From Moringa oleifera (Eukaryota > Streptophyta > Magnoliopsida > Brassicales > Moringaceae), in NCBI GenBank assembly GCA_021397835.1, contig JAJFZO010000034.1, positions 4,094,501-4,158,500 on the forward strand: 64,000 nucleotides of DNA, read 5' to 3'. The notes under the pieces were generated by a model that was given only the letters and a program-made list of their open reading frames with translations, was not told the origin of the DNA and searched no databases. The translations under genes and the position numbers were made by a program. Shown here one piece after another: positions 40,632 to 51,953 of this stretch. The stretch's first letter is position 1. Each line of letters begins with the position of its first letter.

Positions 40632-43600
40632 ATAACGAGATCTTTATGCAAACTGTCAAATTGGTATGTCTCTGCACCTGTTTATGGTATTTACTTTTAG
40701 CATTTGGTCATTTCAAAAGGCATTAAGAGTGATGAAAGCTTCATATTTGTAAGTGATCTAGCATCAAAACTTACTATTTTGACAGTGTTAAATATGTTAT
40801 TCTCTTTTACAATGCAACACTAATTAATCTTCTTTCTTATTTGTCTTGTAAGACATCTTGTTCTGCACCTCAAGGACTGTACTATTACTTTTTGTGGAGT
40901 GGCTCAGTTCTTATTTGGTCTGTAAGTCATTAGATCAGAACTTATTTATAGATTAGGAGCAATGGATTAGATAACTAGTGTCTCATTACCTGGGAGTACT
41001 TGATGCATCTGAGACTTTTTCTTGTGACATCTACTTATAATTCTTCTGGGCTTTTGTTGATCTAAGTGTAAAGTTTATTCACTCTTCTCCTGCATGTGAA
41101 GTAAATCAAATCTAGTATACTGCTATTAAAGATCAAAGGTATTTTGTTAGCAATATTACAATTTATTCTTTTGATTCCCCCATCATATAGAGGGAGAACT
41201 AAGCATGCACTCATATAAACTGGAAGATTTTTCAAAAACAATTTCCATCCATGGGGTGCTAGCCTATAGCACTGTCATTAGAATCAATCTGCTATAAGTA
41301 ATCTAACGAGTACCACTAGGTTTAGCATTTTAAAGCTTTAGTTTTAGCTCGTTATGGTCAGTACCCAATGAAGAAAAACACATTTTCTTACCCTGCTGCT
41401 TGTTTATTTTGGCCAGTAGCTCTGGTCATTGTTGGCATTTGTGAACTGTTATCTGTCTACAGAATGGGATTTTGGATGCTAGTGTTGGGCATCATTGTAT
41501 TACAAACATTGGGCTAGAGTTCACGAGACAATGATATCCAAGAAATTGAAGCTCTTTCATGCCGTAATCATCTTTGCCTTGTCCTGAAAACATTGCTTCT
41601 CTGTAAGTCCAAAATATGGTGGGGTAGTCCAAAGGCATGGGTGGTTAGCTTTTCTTCATCAAGAGTATAAGTTTTAGAATTAGCCAAACCTTATAGATCC
41701 CCGCATAGTGACAACTTTGTCCTGGCTAGCATAGAGAGAAGTGGTGTAGTGTGAACAGTCAAGATAAGCCTAATCCTCCGCAGGATTTAGGACAATAAAA
41801 TTATGGGAATTCTTTACCGCCTATTGTCCTCCTCTTCACCTTTTCTTTTATTACCCTTTCAGATTTCTGTAAAGAACAAGAGAAGATCATTCAGATTTGC
41901 TTGAAAATAAAATATGAAAAATGGGGGGAAAAAACATGTTGATTGGTAGCTTTATCATCTGAGTAGACATTAAGCCTTATCTTCTTGAGTCTCATGTCAA
42001 GTATGAATTTGTTAAAACTATGCAAAATATGTCGAGACACATTTTAATTTTATAATGCATCTTTTGTGGGATAATAGGGCAAAATGAACTCTCTTACGAG
42101 ATTATAAATTATATTTTATGATGTCATGAATTTTTATCGATGAATTTAAACTTCAAAACTGATGGCCTATACAGGTCAATGTATCTAGATTTTTTGTAGA
42201 GTATGTTAGGCTTTATTTTCAATCACACAATCTGGTGTAGATGCAATGATCAAAACTTCTGAGGAGTCACATATCAACATTTCTTTAGGCAAAAGAGCTC
42301 TAACTCATTATAATTCACATACAAAAATCATACGCACTCTGTGAGATTAAATTTCATATTTTTAATTAGATGGGAATGGGAGAATATTGTGGGAGATGGC
42401 TCATAAATTTTTCATATTTTCAAAGAAAGCAAACCCACATAGGCAAAAGCTAAGCCAGTTAATTGTGTTCATCATGCTTTCAAATTTACTTCCGAATGTG
42501 TTCATGTGAAATAAATTTTCTCTTTATGGTTTAGTGTTTTTCTTGTCTTACCATGATTTAAAACGTGACAATTACTTTCATGTGATTTATTTGATCAGTA
42601 ATAAAATTATCTGTCATTAGGTTTGAAGGAGTGAAGCCTATGCCCTAGAATACACGCAATGGCAAGGCCAAAGCAAACAGGCTTCTCATTATTGAAAAAG
42701 AGTTCAAAGTCTCCAACGTATTAAATGTGCAATGCATGTGTAGATTATCTTTCACATCTAGAAGATATTATGAGACAAAAATAGTAGCATTATTGGAACT
42801 TATAATCATCAAACTCACATAGGTTTTGTTTACAATAATGCAAAGCAAGCCTACTTTATGTGGCTGCCTAGGACCCCCCGCCCCACCCCTCTCTTATTTC
42901 ATTTCATTTGGTTTTAGTGCTTGTGTTATGTTGTTTTACTCTTAATTAAGAGTCTTAATCTTCTATTTGAGGGTAAGTGTCACATGAATCATCTAGCTTT
43001 TTTGCTTAGGTTGTTTAAAGAAAAAGTTAATTAAAATCTTAAGGCACATATTTTTTAAAAAATAAAGTTAATTAAATTTTTAAATAAATCATGACTAATC
43101 GATTTGAACAAGTTAAAGCTTAGCTTATAACAATTGGTATGTAGACAAAGCTTTTAAAGAGAGAAATTTATAAATTTGAATAACAAACAAGCTTAAATCA
43201 TAAATTTTGGTTGATCCAAAACTTGGTTCAAAACATACCTACTTTGAAAGAGAAAACTGCTTCAAGATAAATATTCCAAAATAATTGTTTTTCCACATAA
43301 TTGAAGAATGAAAGTTGGAATTCAATGACCAAAAAATTTTAAATTTTGATAAATACTTGTTCTTTACAAATCGACTAAAAAAATTGTTTTTGATTTTTTT
43401 AAAAAAAACTTATGGCACATCCCAAAAGAAATGGTATACTTTAAATTTTTTTAATTATAAGAATGCTGTTTGTGTTTTAAAAAAAAAATAGGAGGAGGTA
43501 TGCGATGTAATAAAGCCCGGATTGATGGGATGAGGGTTTGGTTATTTGTTTAGTGATTGATTGTGACGGATGGGTCGGGTCAAAATCATAGGAATCACGG

Positions 43601-45814
43601 GTCCACTGTGAGTGTGGGAGGGGCCATTGCCTTTCTTATTCGAATCTTTTTACCTCTCTCTTCGGTTTATTTAATGTGGTCCCACCACCCTAAAGGGCCA
43701 CCGCCGCGCTTGCTTCTTCGGTTGGTGAATTGCATGCCATTAGTCCTCGACGTCCACGCGCTCTTACCAATTGTTTCTTCACCCACCGAATCATCTTGCT
43801 CCTGGCCCCCAAAGCCTACCATCCATGCTCTTGCTTCCTTCCTTCCATCTCCACACCTCCACCCAATCAATTATTTTAGGGTCAGAATTTTTTTATTTAA
43901 GTTATGTTAAATTTTTTAAAAATATATAATACATATTAATTTAATAGAATTATTGATTAATATTTATTTATTGGGTAATATTATAAATGTTTTTAATTTT
44001 TTATTAAATTTTTGCATAAATTCAAATGTCTAAGCTCCATCAGTTATATTTCTTTCAAACATGAGCTGTCTTACTATAAATCAAACCCATCTATAATTTT
44101 GAATACCCAAATGCTTAATTCGGCTACACGTTGATGGGTCATATGTTAAATCATTTTCATAATGAATTCGCCATACCTAAGAAGCTTCTATTTGATTTCA
44201 AGAAGAGCCACTCCATTCCTTGTTATAATTCATTATCATGTATCGAGAAATTTAATTTACTAAATTAGAAAAAAAAAAGATCGGTGTGGAAATTTTCACA
44301 TAAAGAGAAAGAGTCATGATAGGGCTTAGGGAATAAAGGCACCCTTATAATGTTCTCAAATTTACTTTTTTTTTTTTGGCAACTTTAATTGATGAAGAAC
44401 AATAGGGTAAAAGAATAGCACCTCGAGGAGCTAGTCCATATAATTAAGCAAGGTTAATTGAATCCAGCCGTTGGGCACATAAACTTATAATAATCACCAT
44501 TGACATTTTGATTTGAGAACAAATTTTGAGGATGAATCTTGGAATATAATCCGTGAAAAGTAGTTATGTGTCACTATATAAAGTTCTAGCAAATCGTAAA
44601 TTTATTGCCATACCCATGACTTGATTTCGACCCTAATAATGTTGCTACTATGGTATTTTGTTGGCAAAAGCAAGCACTAACTTGAGGACCAATTAAGCAA
44701 TCATATTTCACTAATAGGACACTCTATTATAGTGCATCATATTTATGATATTATATTATGTTATATTGTATAATAGATTTAATTGCATGCATCCATGGTC
44801 TCAATCATATTTATCATATAGTATTTATTATATGTTTTAGGTTTACTATTTTTATACTATTATGGTGTGCATATATATTTTCTTTTCCTGAAGAATGATA
44901 TTTTGGTGCGGTTTTTACAAAAATAACCAATACTTTTATAGAAATGTGAAATATTGTTTAATTTAGAAATACAAAAAATAAATATTAAAAAATAAAATTA
45001 AAATTAATTAAATTTGAACAATTTGTTAAAAATCAATAACATTAATTACGTTGATCTCACCTGGCAAATTCTCAAAAACTTTCTGGTTTGAAATTATAGC
45101 ACTTATTTATTTTGGGCAACTAAAACCCTAAGCATTCGGTCAAAGACAAGAACCCAAAACCAACTGGAAAGACTTGTCGGTCCGTGAGTCTCGTCACTCC
45201 CAAAAAAGAAATAAAGTCTCCATGTTTCAAATGAACCTAAGTTTCATAATTCATGCCTCGTCTAACCCTTTTTTTTTTTAAATAAAGAAAAAAAAGAAAA
45301 AAAAAAAGAAAGAAGGAAGATGCCATGGAAGACAATGACTCAGATATAATGAAGCCAGATGGCAAAGTTATGGTGGGTGAAGCTTCACATTAATCATTTA
45401 TGGTCCATAATCGAAAGCAATTGAATTGAGCCTTTATTCCCCATAGCCAACCAAGTTGGCATCCACCACCTAGTTTTTCTTGCAATCATGGCAGGGATGG
45501 ACCCCTTCCTCGTATCCTGGGGGAGCCCAAAGGCCAAAATAAATGTACATGATTCAACCTTACAGAGCAGCTAAACTCGTTGTGATGGATATATGTAGCA
45601 GGAGGAGTTTCTTTGAGAAGAAACCAAAAGGACACAATAAAAAAAGAAAGACAAGTTCAAATCATCTCCGATGCCAAACAAAAGCTTCCAGCTTTCATTC
45701 AGTGCAAGGCTGGCACCAGCTCCCCTAGTTATTGCTCACGCGTACCCCACCTCATGCCCTATCCCATTCTGCCTCGGCACCTCTCTCAAGTTCTCAACCC
45801 TTTCTGCCTGTGCG
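40632..45814. other. Intergenic region between TIC22-like gene and XTH
   Basis: The first few hundred bases likely hold the TIC22-like 3' UTR. No gene, tRNA or clear element was recognized in the remaining ~5 kb. The stretch 43540-43870 is notably GC-richer than its surroundings and carries a 117-codon open frame without family signature. A/T-run spacer follows. Confidence 0.45.
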
Positions 45815-45943
45815 TATATATATAGCTCCTTTGTTCAACCCATCACCCCACTCGGCTTTAACAAATCAACTCTCTAGGTGTCTCTCTTTCTGTCTCTCGA
45901 TCTCTGTGTCTTTGTCTCTCTTTCTGGTTTTCTCTCCGGAAAA
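45815..45943 (+). promoter_or_regulatory. XTH TATA box and CT-rich leader
   Basis: TATATATATA at 45815-45824, followed by GCTCC, lies 120 bases upstream of the XTH start codon and is a good TATA box. The stretch 45876-45938 is a CT-rich leader (TCTCTCTTTCTGTCTC and similar), a common plant 5' UTR feature. Confidence 0.6.
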
Positions 45944-47364
45944 ATGGGTCATTGTTGTAATGCGTATTCTATGGTGTTGTTGGTTGGTCTGTTGTTGGGA
46001 TCTTTAGTGGGTGTTGCCTTTGCTGGCAACTTCTACGAGGATTTCGACCTCACTTGGGGAAGCAACAGAGCTAAGATTTTCGGCGGAGGAAAGCTTCTGT
46101 CTTTGTCTCTCGACAAGGTTTCTGGGTCTGGGTTTCAGTCCAAGAAAGAGTATCTCTTCGGAAGGATTGACATGCAGCTCAAGCTCGTCGCCGGCAACTC
46201 TGCCGGCACTGTCACTGCCTACTACGTACGTCACCCATATACCTTTCTCGGTTTGATCCCTTCATCTCTTGCTTTGAATGTACAGTGATGTGATGAATAC
46301 AATATCCTCATAGTTAGGAGTCTTTTCAATATCAAATCGTTGGAATAATTATTGCCTGCCCACATGGGGCATCTTTTATGTGAAAGCTAATGGCTTTCCA
46401 TCAACTTTCAAGAGTATATCCATCGCATTTTACTGTCATTCTCATGGCATCAACTGTTCATTCACGAGAGTTTAGTAATTTGCTTTAAATTGTCCCATCA
46501 TATGACCTGTACAAACGAGGCATACAACAGTGAGTCTGTCTGTTACTAGTGGATGACGTGACCCAGAGACCTGGCTTCTGAATCTGGTCCTTGTTGGGTC
46601 TCGTTTTATTTCCATTTTCTTAATCTTCAACCGAGTTATGGGATGCATCTGATTCTATCTGTTTGGTTCTGCAGTTGTCTTCTCAAGGGCCAACCCACGA
46701 TGAGATTGACTTCGAGTTCTTGGGAAACCTTAGTGGCGACCCTTATATTCTGCATACCAATGTCTTCACTCAGGGCAAAGGAAACAGGGAGCAACAGTTC
46801 TATCTCTGGTTTGATCCCACAAGAAACTTCCACACTTACTCCATCATCTGGAAACCCCAACACATCATGTAAGAAACACCCTCTTGATAACTTTTCAGAC
46901 AGAACTCTATGATGCTGTGCTTTAATAGAACTACTTATCTATAACACTGGTTGGTCCTATGTTTCAGCTTCCTGGTGGATAACATCCCCATTAGAGAATT
47001 CAAGAATGCAGAATCACTTGGTGTGCCCTTCCCCAAGGGTCAACCGATGAGGATCTACTCCAGCCTCTGGAACGCGGACGACTGGGCTACGAGAGGTGGA
47101 TTGGTCAAAACCGACTGGACAAAGGCACCCTTTACAGCATATTACAGGAATTTCAATGCCAATGCCTGCACTTCTGGTGCCTCCTGTGCTACTAAGTACT
47201 CGACCTTGTTCTCAGACGGGACATGGCAGACCAACGAGCTTGATGCTCCTAGCAGAAGAAGATTGAGATGGGTTCAGAAGTATTTCATGATCTACAACTA
47301 CTGCACTGATTTGAAGCGCTTCCCTCAGGGAGTTCCCCCTGAGTGTAAACGCTCCAGGTTCTGA
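45944..47364 (+). CDS. Xyloglucan endotransglucosylase/hydrolase, XTH15/16-like
   Basis: XTH enzymes (GH16) cut and rejoin xyloglucan chains in the growing cell wall. Three exons, 45944-46225, 46675-46868 and 46968-47364, give 290 aa plus stop, the normal length. Residues 1-27 are a signal peptide ending VGVAFA before [12 protein letters not shown]. The active site [10 protein letters not shown] places the nucleophile at E104, D106 and the acid/base at E108. N112-L-S is the conserved N-glycosylation site just after it. Other family blocks: [65 protein letters not shown], and the C-terminal XET domain [25 protein letters not shown], with Cys residues for disulphides. Sequence and neighbourhood point to the XTH15/XTH16 group (At4g14130-like). 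Confidence 0.96.
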
Positions 47365-49690
47365 GTCAAACATGGAATTGCCAAGTCCTGGAAGAGGCTT
47401 GTAATATAGTTCATGGTTGCAGATTCTTTACCACTTCCTTGGTATTTATGGTCTTGTTCTTGATACTTGGGCGGTCTAAGTAAATCAGATTCTTTGTTTC
47501 TTGTTTCCTAGTTGAGTTTTCATGTTTGCATGCGAGGTTAAACTATGGGTGTAAATTCTATTGGAGAAAATAAAATTTCTTACTGTGTTCTGTAACTCAG
47601 TAACCTTTATAGTTCTAAACTCTGAATACCAACAATTGATCTGCATCACTTATCATTTTTAAATTCTGACATGAGAGGAAAAATACATAAGAAATCACTT
47701 TTCCAAGAAATTGGTCATGAAAATCAGAGTTATTTGGCTGAAGGAGAAGATCAAATGATTCACCAAGAAATAAGTAATTAGAGAATTATGCAGTGGGTAC
47801 TAATCTGTATTTAGTTCTATTAAGAAGAGTTCCCTGTTGGACAGGCCTCTCTCTTAGGAATCCTTCATACAAATTGCATTGATAGAATAGTCTTCCCATA
47901 TTAGGTTGTCTGGCAGTGATAAATCAGATTTGGGGAATGTTACATGGCTGGAAGGAATCCAGCATCACCTGTTCACACTTTGTCCATGTTGAAATAAATA
48001 ATAAACGAAAATGAAAAATATCACAAGGCATTTCTTTAAAAAAATGTAAAAATTCTTTTTTTTTTTTTGAAGACACTTGCTCCACATGAAGCATCCTGTT
48101 TCAAATTTAATTCTGTATTTAAAGCAACAAAACATTGGAAGTGGAAATCTCCTGAAGCTGTATTAAATATTATCCATTGATCCTCCTCATTAATGGGCGG
48201 TGTGACAGTACAGATTTACAGTATTTCTTTTCTACTTCACATTGCAGACAGAGCTCTGTTTATTCTGCACTGGGTGATGTGCCCTGGAAGACAGACCTGA
48301 ATCCTCCCTCCTGGAGCATGTCTGTGAACTTGTCTGTTATGGCCTTCAGCTCTTCATCCAGTGGCATCTCTGACACCATTTCCAGATATTCCCTCTCAGT
48401 GTTGTCAGAGTCTTTTTTATTTCTCAGTATAAAGAAAATGGTGATTATTAGAAACAGACGGCAGAGGCAGATCCAAGAATTGAGCTCTTTGCCTCTGCTG
48501 GATGCTCATGCCCTGATTTCTTTCCAGGAGCCAAAGGCAGTTTTTTCTTCTTATTGTTCTCAAAACCAGCATATGCAATGGAAGATCTGAATCTAGGGTT
48601 TCTGTCTCCTGTTTTTTCTCTCTTATTTTACTGGAAAACAAACAAGATCCCAAGCTATTATCATATGCACAAGCTTTCCAGTGCATGACAACCATGTTAC
48701 ACATGCATCAACACACCACATCGCACGATTGCAGCTTCATGTCCAACTATTCACAGTGTACCAAGGAAAACAAAACTGAGTTTATCAGATGCAGTGAGGG
48801 TTAGAAGCCTAAATCAGCACAGAATGCAAACCAAATTATAAGTCACAATTTTTATTAATCTCATATAGTTGGTAATTTAATTTTATAGGTTAATTGATTC
48901 AATCTTCTACTAACATTTGATGATTTTGGGTTGAGTAACCATGACATCTCTTTAAAGGCACAGCCCACTATTTTATGTCCTATTATGGTGCAGGTTGACC
49001 CAATTCCATCTTTGGCCCACTGTGTTTAAGTTCAATAATTCACTTCCCTAAGCTATGAACTTAATGATTTAATGTGAATAAATGTTTTTTTAGGATAATT
49101 AACTTAATGAACAGAGATATTTTTCTGGGTAATATTTATTTTTAAAAGAAATACTGATAATTTTTTTAATTGGTATTAATAAGATTTAAAATTTTATTCC
49201 ATATAAGTATAACTTATTTGTAACTATTGTTACATTTTATTATTATTGTTTACATAAAAAACATTATACCTTAAGCCACTTTAAGCAATTAAAAACTTTG
49301 TACTAATAAAAAGTAAAATAAATCACTTAATTTTATATTAATAGGTTGAATTGCTGGATTGACACCTAGTTTTATACTAATAGCTTGGTTGGCTGCAGCG
49401 ACCATAATCCTTTACTGATCTTTCATTGGCGGTGCTGTTAGGAAAAAAAATAAAAAATCCTCGCCGAGCTTTGATGCTATAATAAAATGTAAAAAGGATC
49501 TAATAAAATTTTTTAAAAAATTAAAAAATTATTATTATTTAAATAAAACACATAAAATAACGTAGAGATGATGCTTATCCATTCTACGAGGTTGTTCAGG
49601 AAAGGACAATCCATGTCTGATATTATGAGAATCGATGGCCGCAGCGTCAAAATCGTCACCACAGACGTCACCATTTTCAACCCTTTATCT
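47365..49690. other. Spacer between XTH and first UGT
   Basis: The left ~200 bases are the likely XTH 3' UTR. On the minus strand, 48491-48272 encodes an open stretch with a hydrophobic segment (LFLIITIFFIL) followed by an acidic tail ending FRSVFQGTSPSAE; no start codon or upstream exon could be assigned, so it is not called as a gene. The part at 48840-49560 is AT-rich with nothing recognized. Confidence 0.4.
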
Positions 49691-49691
49691 C

Positions 49692-49803
49692 TATATAAAT
49701 CTACAGCCAGATCTCTGCAATTTATATCAGGTCTCTCTCTGACTCACGAGTATCAGGGTCCGACGGCCCCAATAGAGCTTTCATTGTATCTCAGCCACTG
49801 GCT
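49692..49803 (+). promoter_or_regulatory. TATA box and leader of the first UGT gene
   Basis: TATATAAA at 49692-49699 lies 105 bases upstream of the start codon, giving a leader of roughly 75-80 bases if transcription begins ~30 bases downstream of the box. Confidence 0.55.
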
Positions 49804-51210
49804 ATGGAGATACCACATATCCTGCTCGTAACGTTTCCAGCTCAAGGCCACATCAACCCTGCCCTGCAATTGGCTAAGCGTCTGACACGCATTGGAGCCC
49901 GCATCACCTTCGCCACCACCACCTCTGCGATGCGCCGCATGACCAAAAGCCCCGCGACAGAAGGCCTAGAGTATGCCGCCTTATATGATGGGTTTGATAA
50001 TGGGATCAAACCTGGGGATAGTATCCACAACCACATGTCAGAGATCAGGCGTTGCAGCTCTCAGAGTTTGAAGGAACTTATCCAAGCAAAGATCGATGGA
50101 GGTTGCCGGTTTGCTTGCGTGGTGCATAGTATACTGATTCCTTGGGTGGCAGTGGTGGCGCGTGGTTTCAACCTCCAGACGACGTTTCTTTGGAACCAAG
50201 CTGCCACTATCATGGACATCTATTACTATTACTTCAATGGGTACGCTGATGTCGTAGACAACAGTGCGAACGATCCCTTATCCTTTATAAACTTACCAGG
50301 GTTGCCTCCATTGAAGAATACCGACCTTCCCTCTTTCCTCAACCCCTCAAATACATATCTGTTTGCTCTTCCAGGGTTCAAGGAGGAATTTGAGATCCTT
50401 GATGTTGAAACAAGACCCAAAATACTCATCAACACCATTGATGCATTAGAACCTGAAGCCTTGAAAGCAATAGAGAAGTATGAAATAGTTACCGTTGGGC
50501 CTCTGATTCCATCTGCCTTTCTGGACGGAAAAGAACCATCTGATACTTCTTTTGGTGGGGATCTTTTCCAAAGTTCAAAGGACTACATCCAATGGCTGAA
50601 CTCAAAAGCTCAGTCCTCAGTCATTTACGTGTCTTTCGGGAGCCTCTCTGAGTTTTCAAAGCCACAAATGGAAGAAATTGCCCGAGCCTTAGTAGACACA
50701 GGCCGTCCCTTCTTGTGGGTGATAAGAACAAACGTCGGTGAAGAAGAGAAAGAGGAGTTTAAACTGAGTTGCAGAGAAGAAGTGGAGAAACAAGGTATGA
50801 TAGTGCCGTGGTGCACTCAAGTTGAAGTTCTCTCGCATCCCTCGATAGGATGCTTCTTATCGCATTGTGGATGGAACTCAACTTTGGAGAGCTTGGTTTC
50901 GGGGGTTCCTCTGGTGGCGTTTCCGCAGTGGTCAGATCAAGCAACGAACGCAAAGCTTATCCAAGACGTGTGGAGGACAGGAGTGAGAGTGGCGGTGAAC
51001 AAAGATGGGTTACTCGAAGCCGATGAGCTTAAGAGGTGCTTGGAGATGGTAATGTCTTGCGAAGGTAGAGGAGATGAAATGAGAAGAAGTGCCAAGATTT
51101 GGAAGGATTTGGCTAGAGAAGCAGCCAACGATGGTGGGTCTTCGGCCAACAACCTTAAAGCTTTCATGGATGAGATGAGGTTAAAAATTAGTGAACCAAA
51201 GAGCCACTGA
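49804..51210 (+). CDS. UDP-glycosyltransferase, UGT75-like (copy 1)
   Basis: This cytosolic family-1 glycosyltransferase moves sugar, usually glucose, from a UDP-sugar to a small molecule. The gene is intronless, 468 aa, starting MEIPHILLVTFPAQGHINP; H16 is the expected catalytic base. The 44-residue PSPG donor-binding box spans residues 336-379 (WCTQVEVLSHPSIGCFLSHC to FPQWSDQ) and ends in Gln, typical of glucose users. The YYYYFNGY stretch and FINLPGLPPL fit the UGT75 group, which includes anthocyanin 5-O-glucosyltransferase (UGT75C1), crocetin, flavonoid and auxin glucosyltransferases; the acceptor cannot be told from sequence. It is paired tail to tail with a second UGT75-like gene 743 bases downstream. 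The Arabidopsis neighbourhood also holds UGT75C1 (At4g14090). Confidence 0.93.
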   Translation: MEIPHILLVTFPAQGHINPALQLAKRLTRIGARITFATTTSAMRRMTKSPATEGLEYAALYDGFDNGIKPGDSIHNHMSEIRRCSSQSLKELIQAKIDGGCRFACVVHSILIPWVAVVARGFNLQTTFLWNQAATIMDIYYYYFNGYADVVDNSANDPLSFINLPGLPPLKNTDLPSFLNPSNTYLFALPGFKEEFEILDVETRPKILINTIDALEPEALKAIEKYEIVTVGPLIPSAFLDGKEPSDTSFGGDLFQSSKDYIQWLNSKAQSSVIYVSFGSLSEFSKPQMEEIARALVDTGRPFLWVIRTNVGEEEKEEFKLSCREEVEKQGMIVPWCTQVEVLSHPSIGCFLSHCGWNSTLESLVSGVPLVAFPQWSDQATNAKLIQDVWRTGVRVAVNKDGLLEADELKRCLEMVMSCEGRGDEMRRSAKIWKDLAREAANDGGSSANNLKAFMDEMRLKISEPKSH

Positions 51211-51953
51211 CTGTCTTCCCTTCGGTTATTGAGATTTGGTGTCTCTGGTTTTATCCCGTAGTGCCATCGAATCAGCCAATCAAGTTTACTTGATTAGTAA
51301 GTGAACTATAATTCCTCGTTATCTTTAATTTATTTAAAAATATTTTAAAGTTCATGATAAAAAATAAATTAAAATAATATTTATAAAATAAAGTTAGCTG
51401 TTTAAAAAAAAAAATAATAATAATAATTTACTCAACATCAAATATTAGGATGCCACTATATTAGTTTCAAATAAGTAAAATAATTCAGAGATAGAATTAA
51501 AAGAGGTGCAGCCACGTTCTCCTCAAGTATAACTCTGTATGACAGCCATTTCATTTCCGGAAAACTGCTAGGAAAATATTACCCTAGCTTTAATTATAGC
51601 AAGAATGTTAATAATGTTGATATTAATTCAAAATTATTTTTAATCATAATTAAAAATGCAGTTTATTTTATTTATTATTTATTTTTTTACAATATGGTTT
51701 TAGCTATAGTATAAGAAAAGTATAATTATGAATTTCTAAATTTATTTAATAACGGTGTAGACCCGCCTGATGGTTCTTTTGAGTTCTGTATTTAATCAAT
51801 AAATTAAAAATTAGCTGTCTTTATGATGGTAAGAGCCACTGAGGATCAGTTACGTAAATCCTAAAAACACCATGCAAAAGGGCAACATGTATCACGTTCT
51901 TACTATCAATATCAGACAAAGCAGCCACATCGGGAAAAATACGAACAAGTGTT
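51211..51953. other. Spacer between convergent UGT genes
   Basis: This 743-bp stretch lies between two stop codons and must contain both 3' UTRs. It is AT-rich with an (AAT)n tract at about 51411-51428. No gene is present. Confidence 0.6.

Noticed and set aside
43557..43910. 117-codon open frame in a GC-richer patch
   Set aside because: No family motif, no believable splice context, and an equally open frame exists on the other strand; probably composition.
48417..48704. 95-codon minus-strand open frame
   Set aside because: Its translation has no protein-like pattern; the more interesting residues nearby are in another frame and are reported as a finding.
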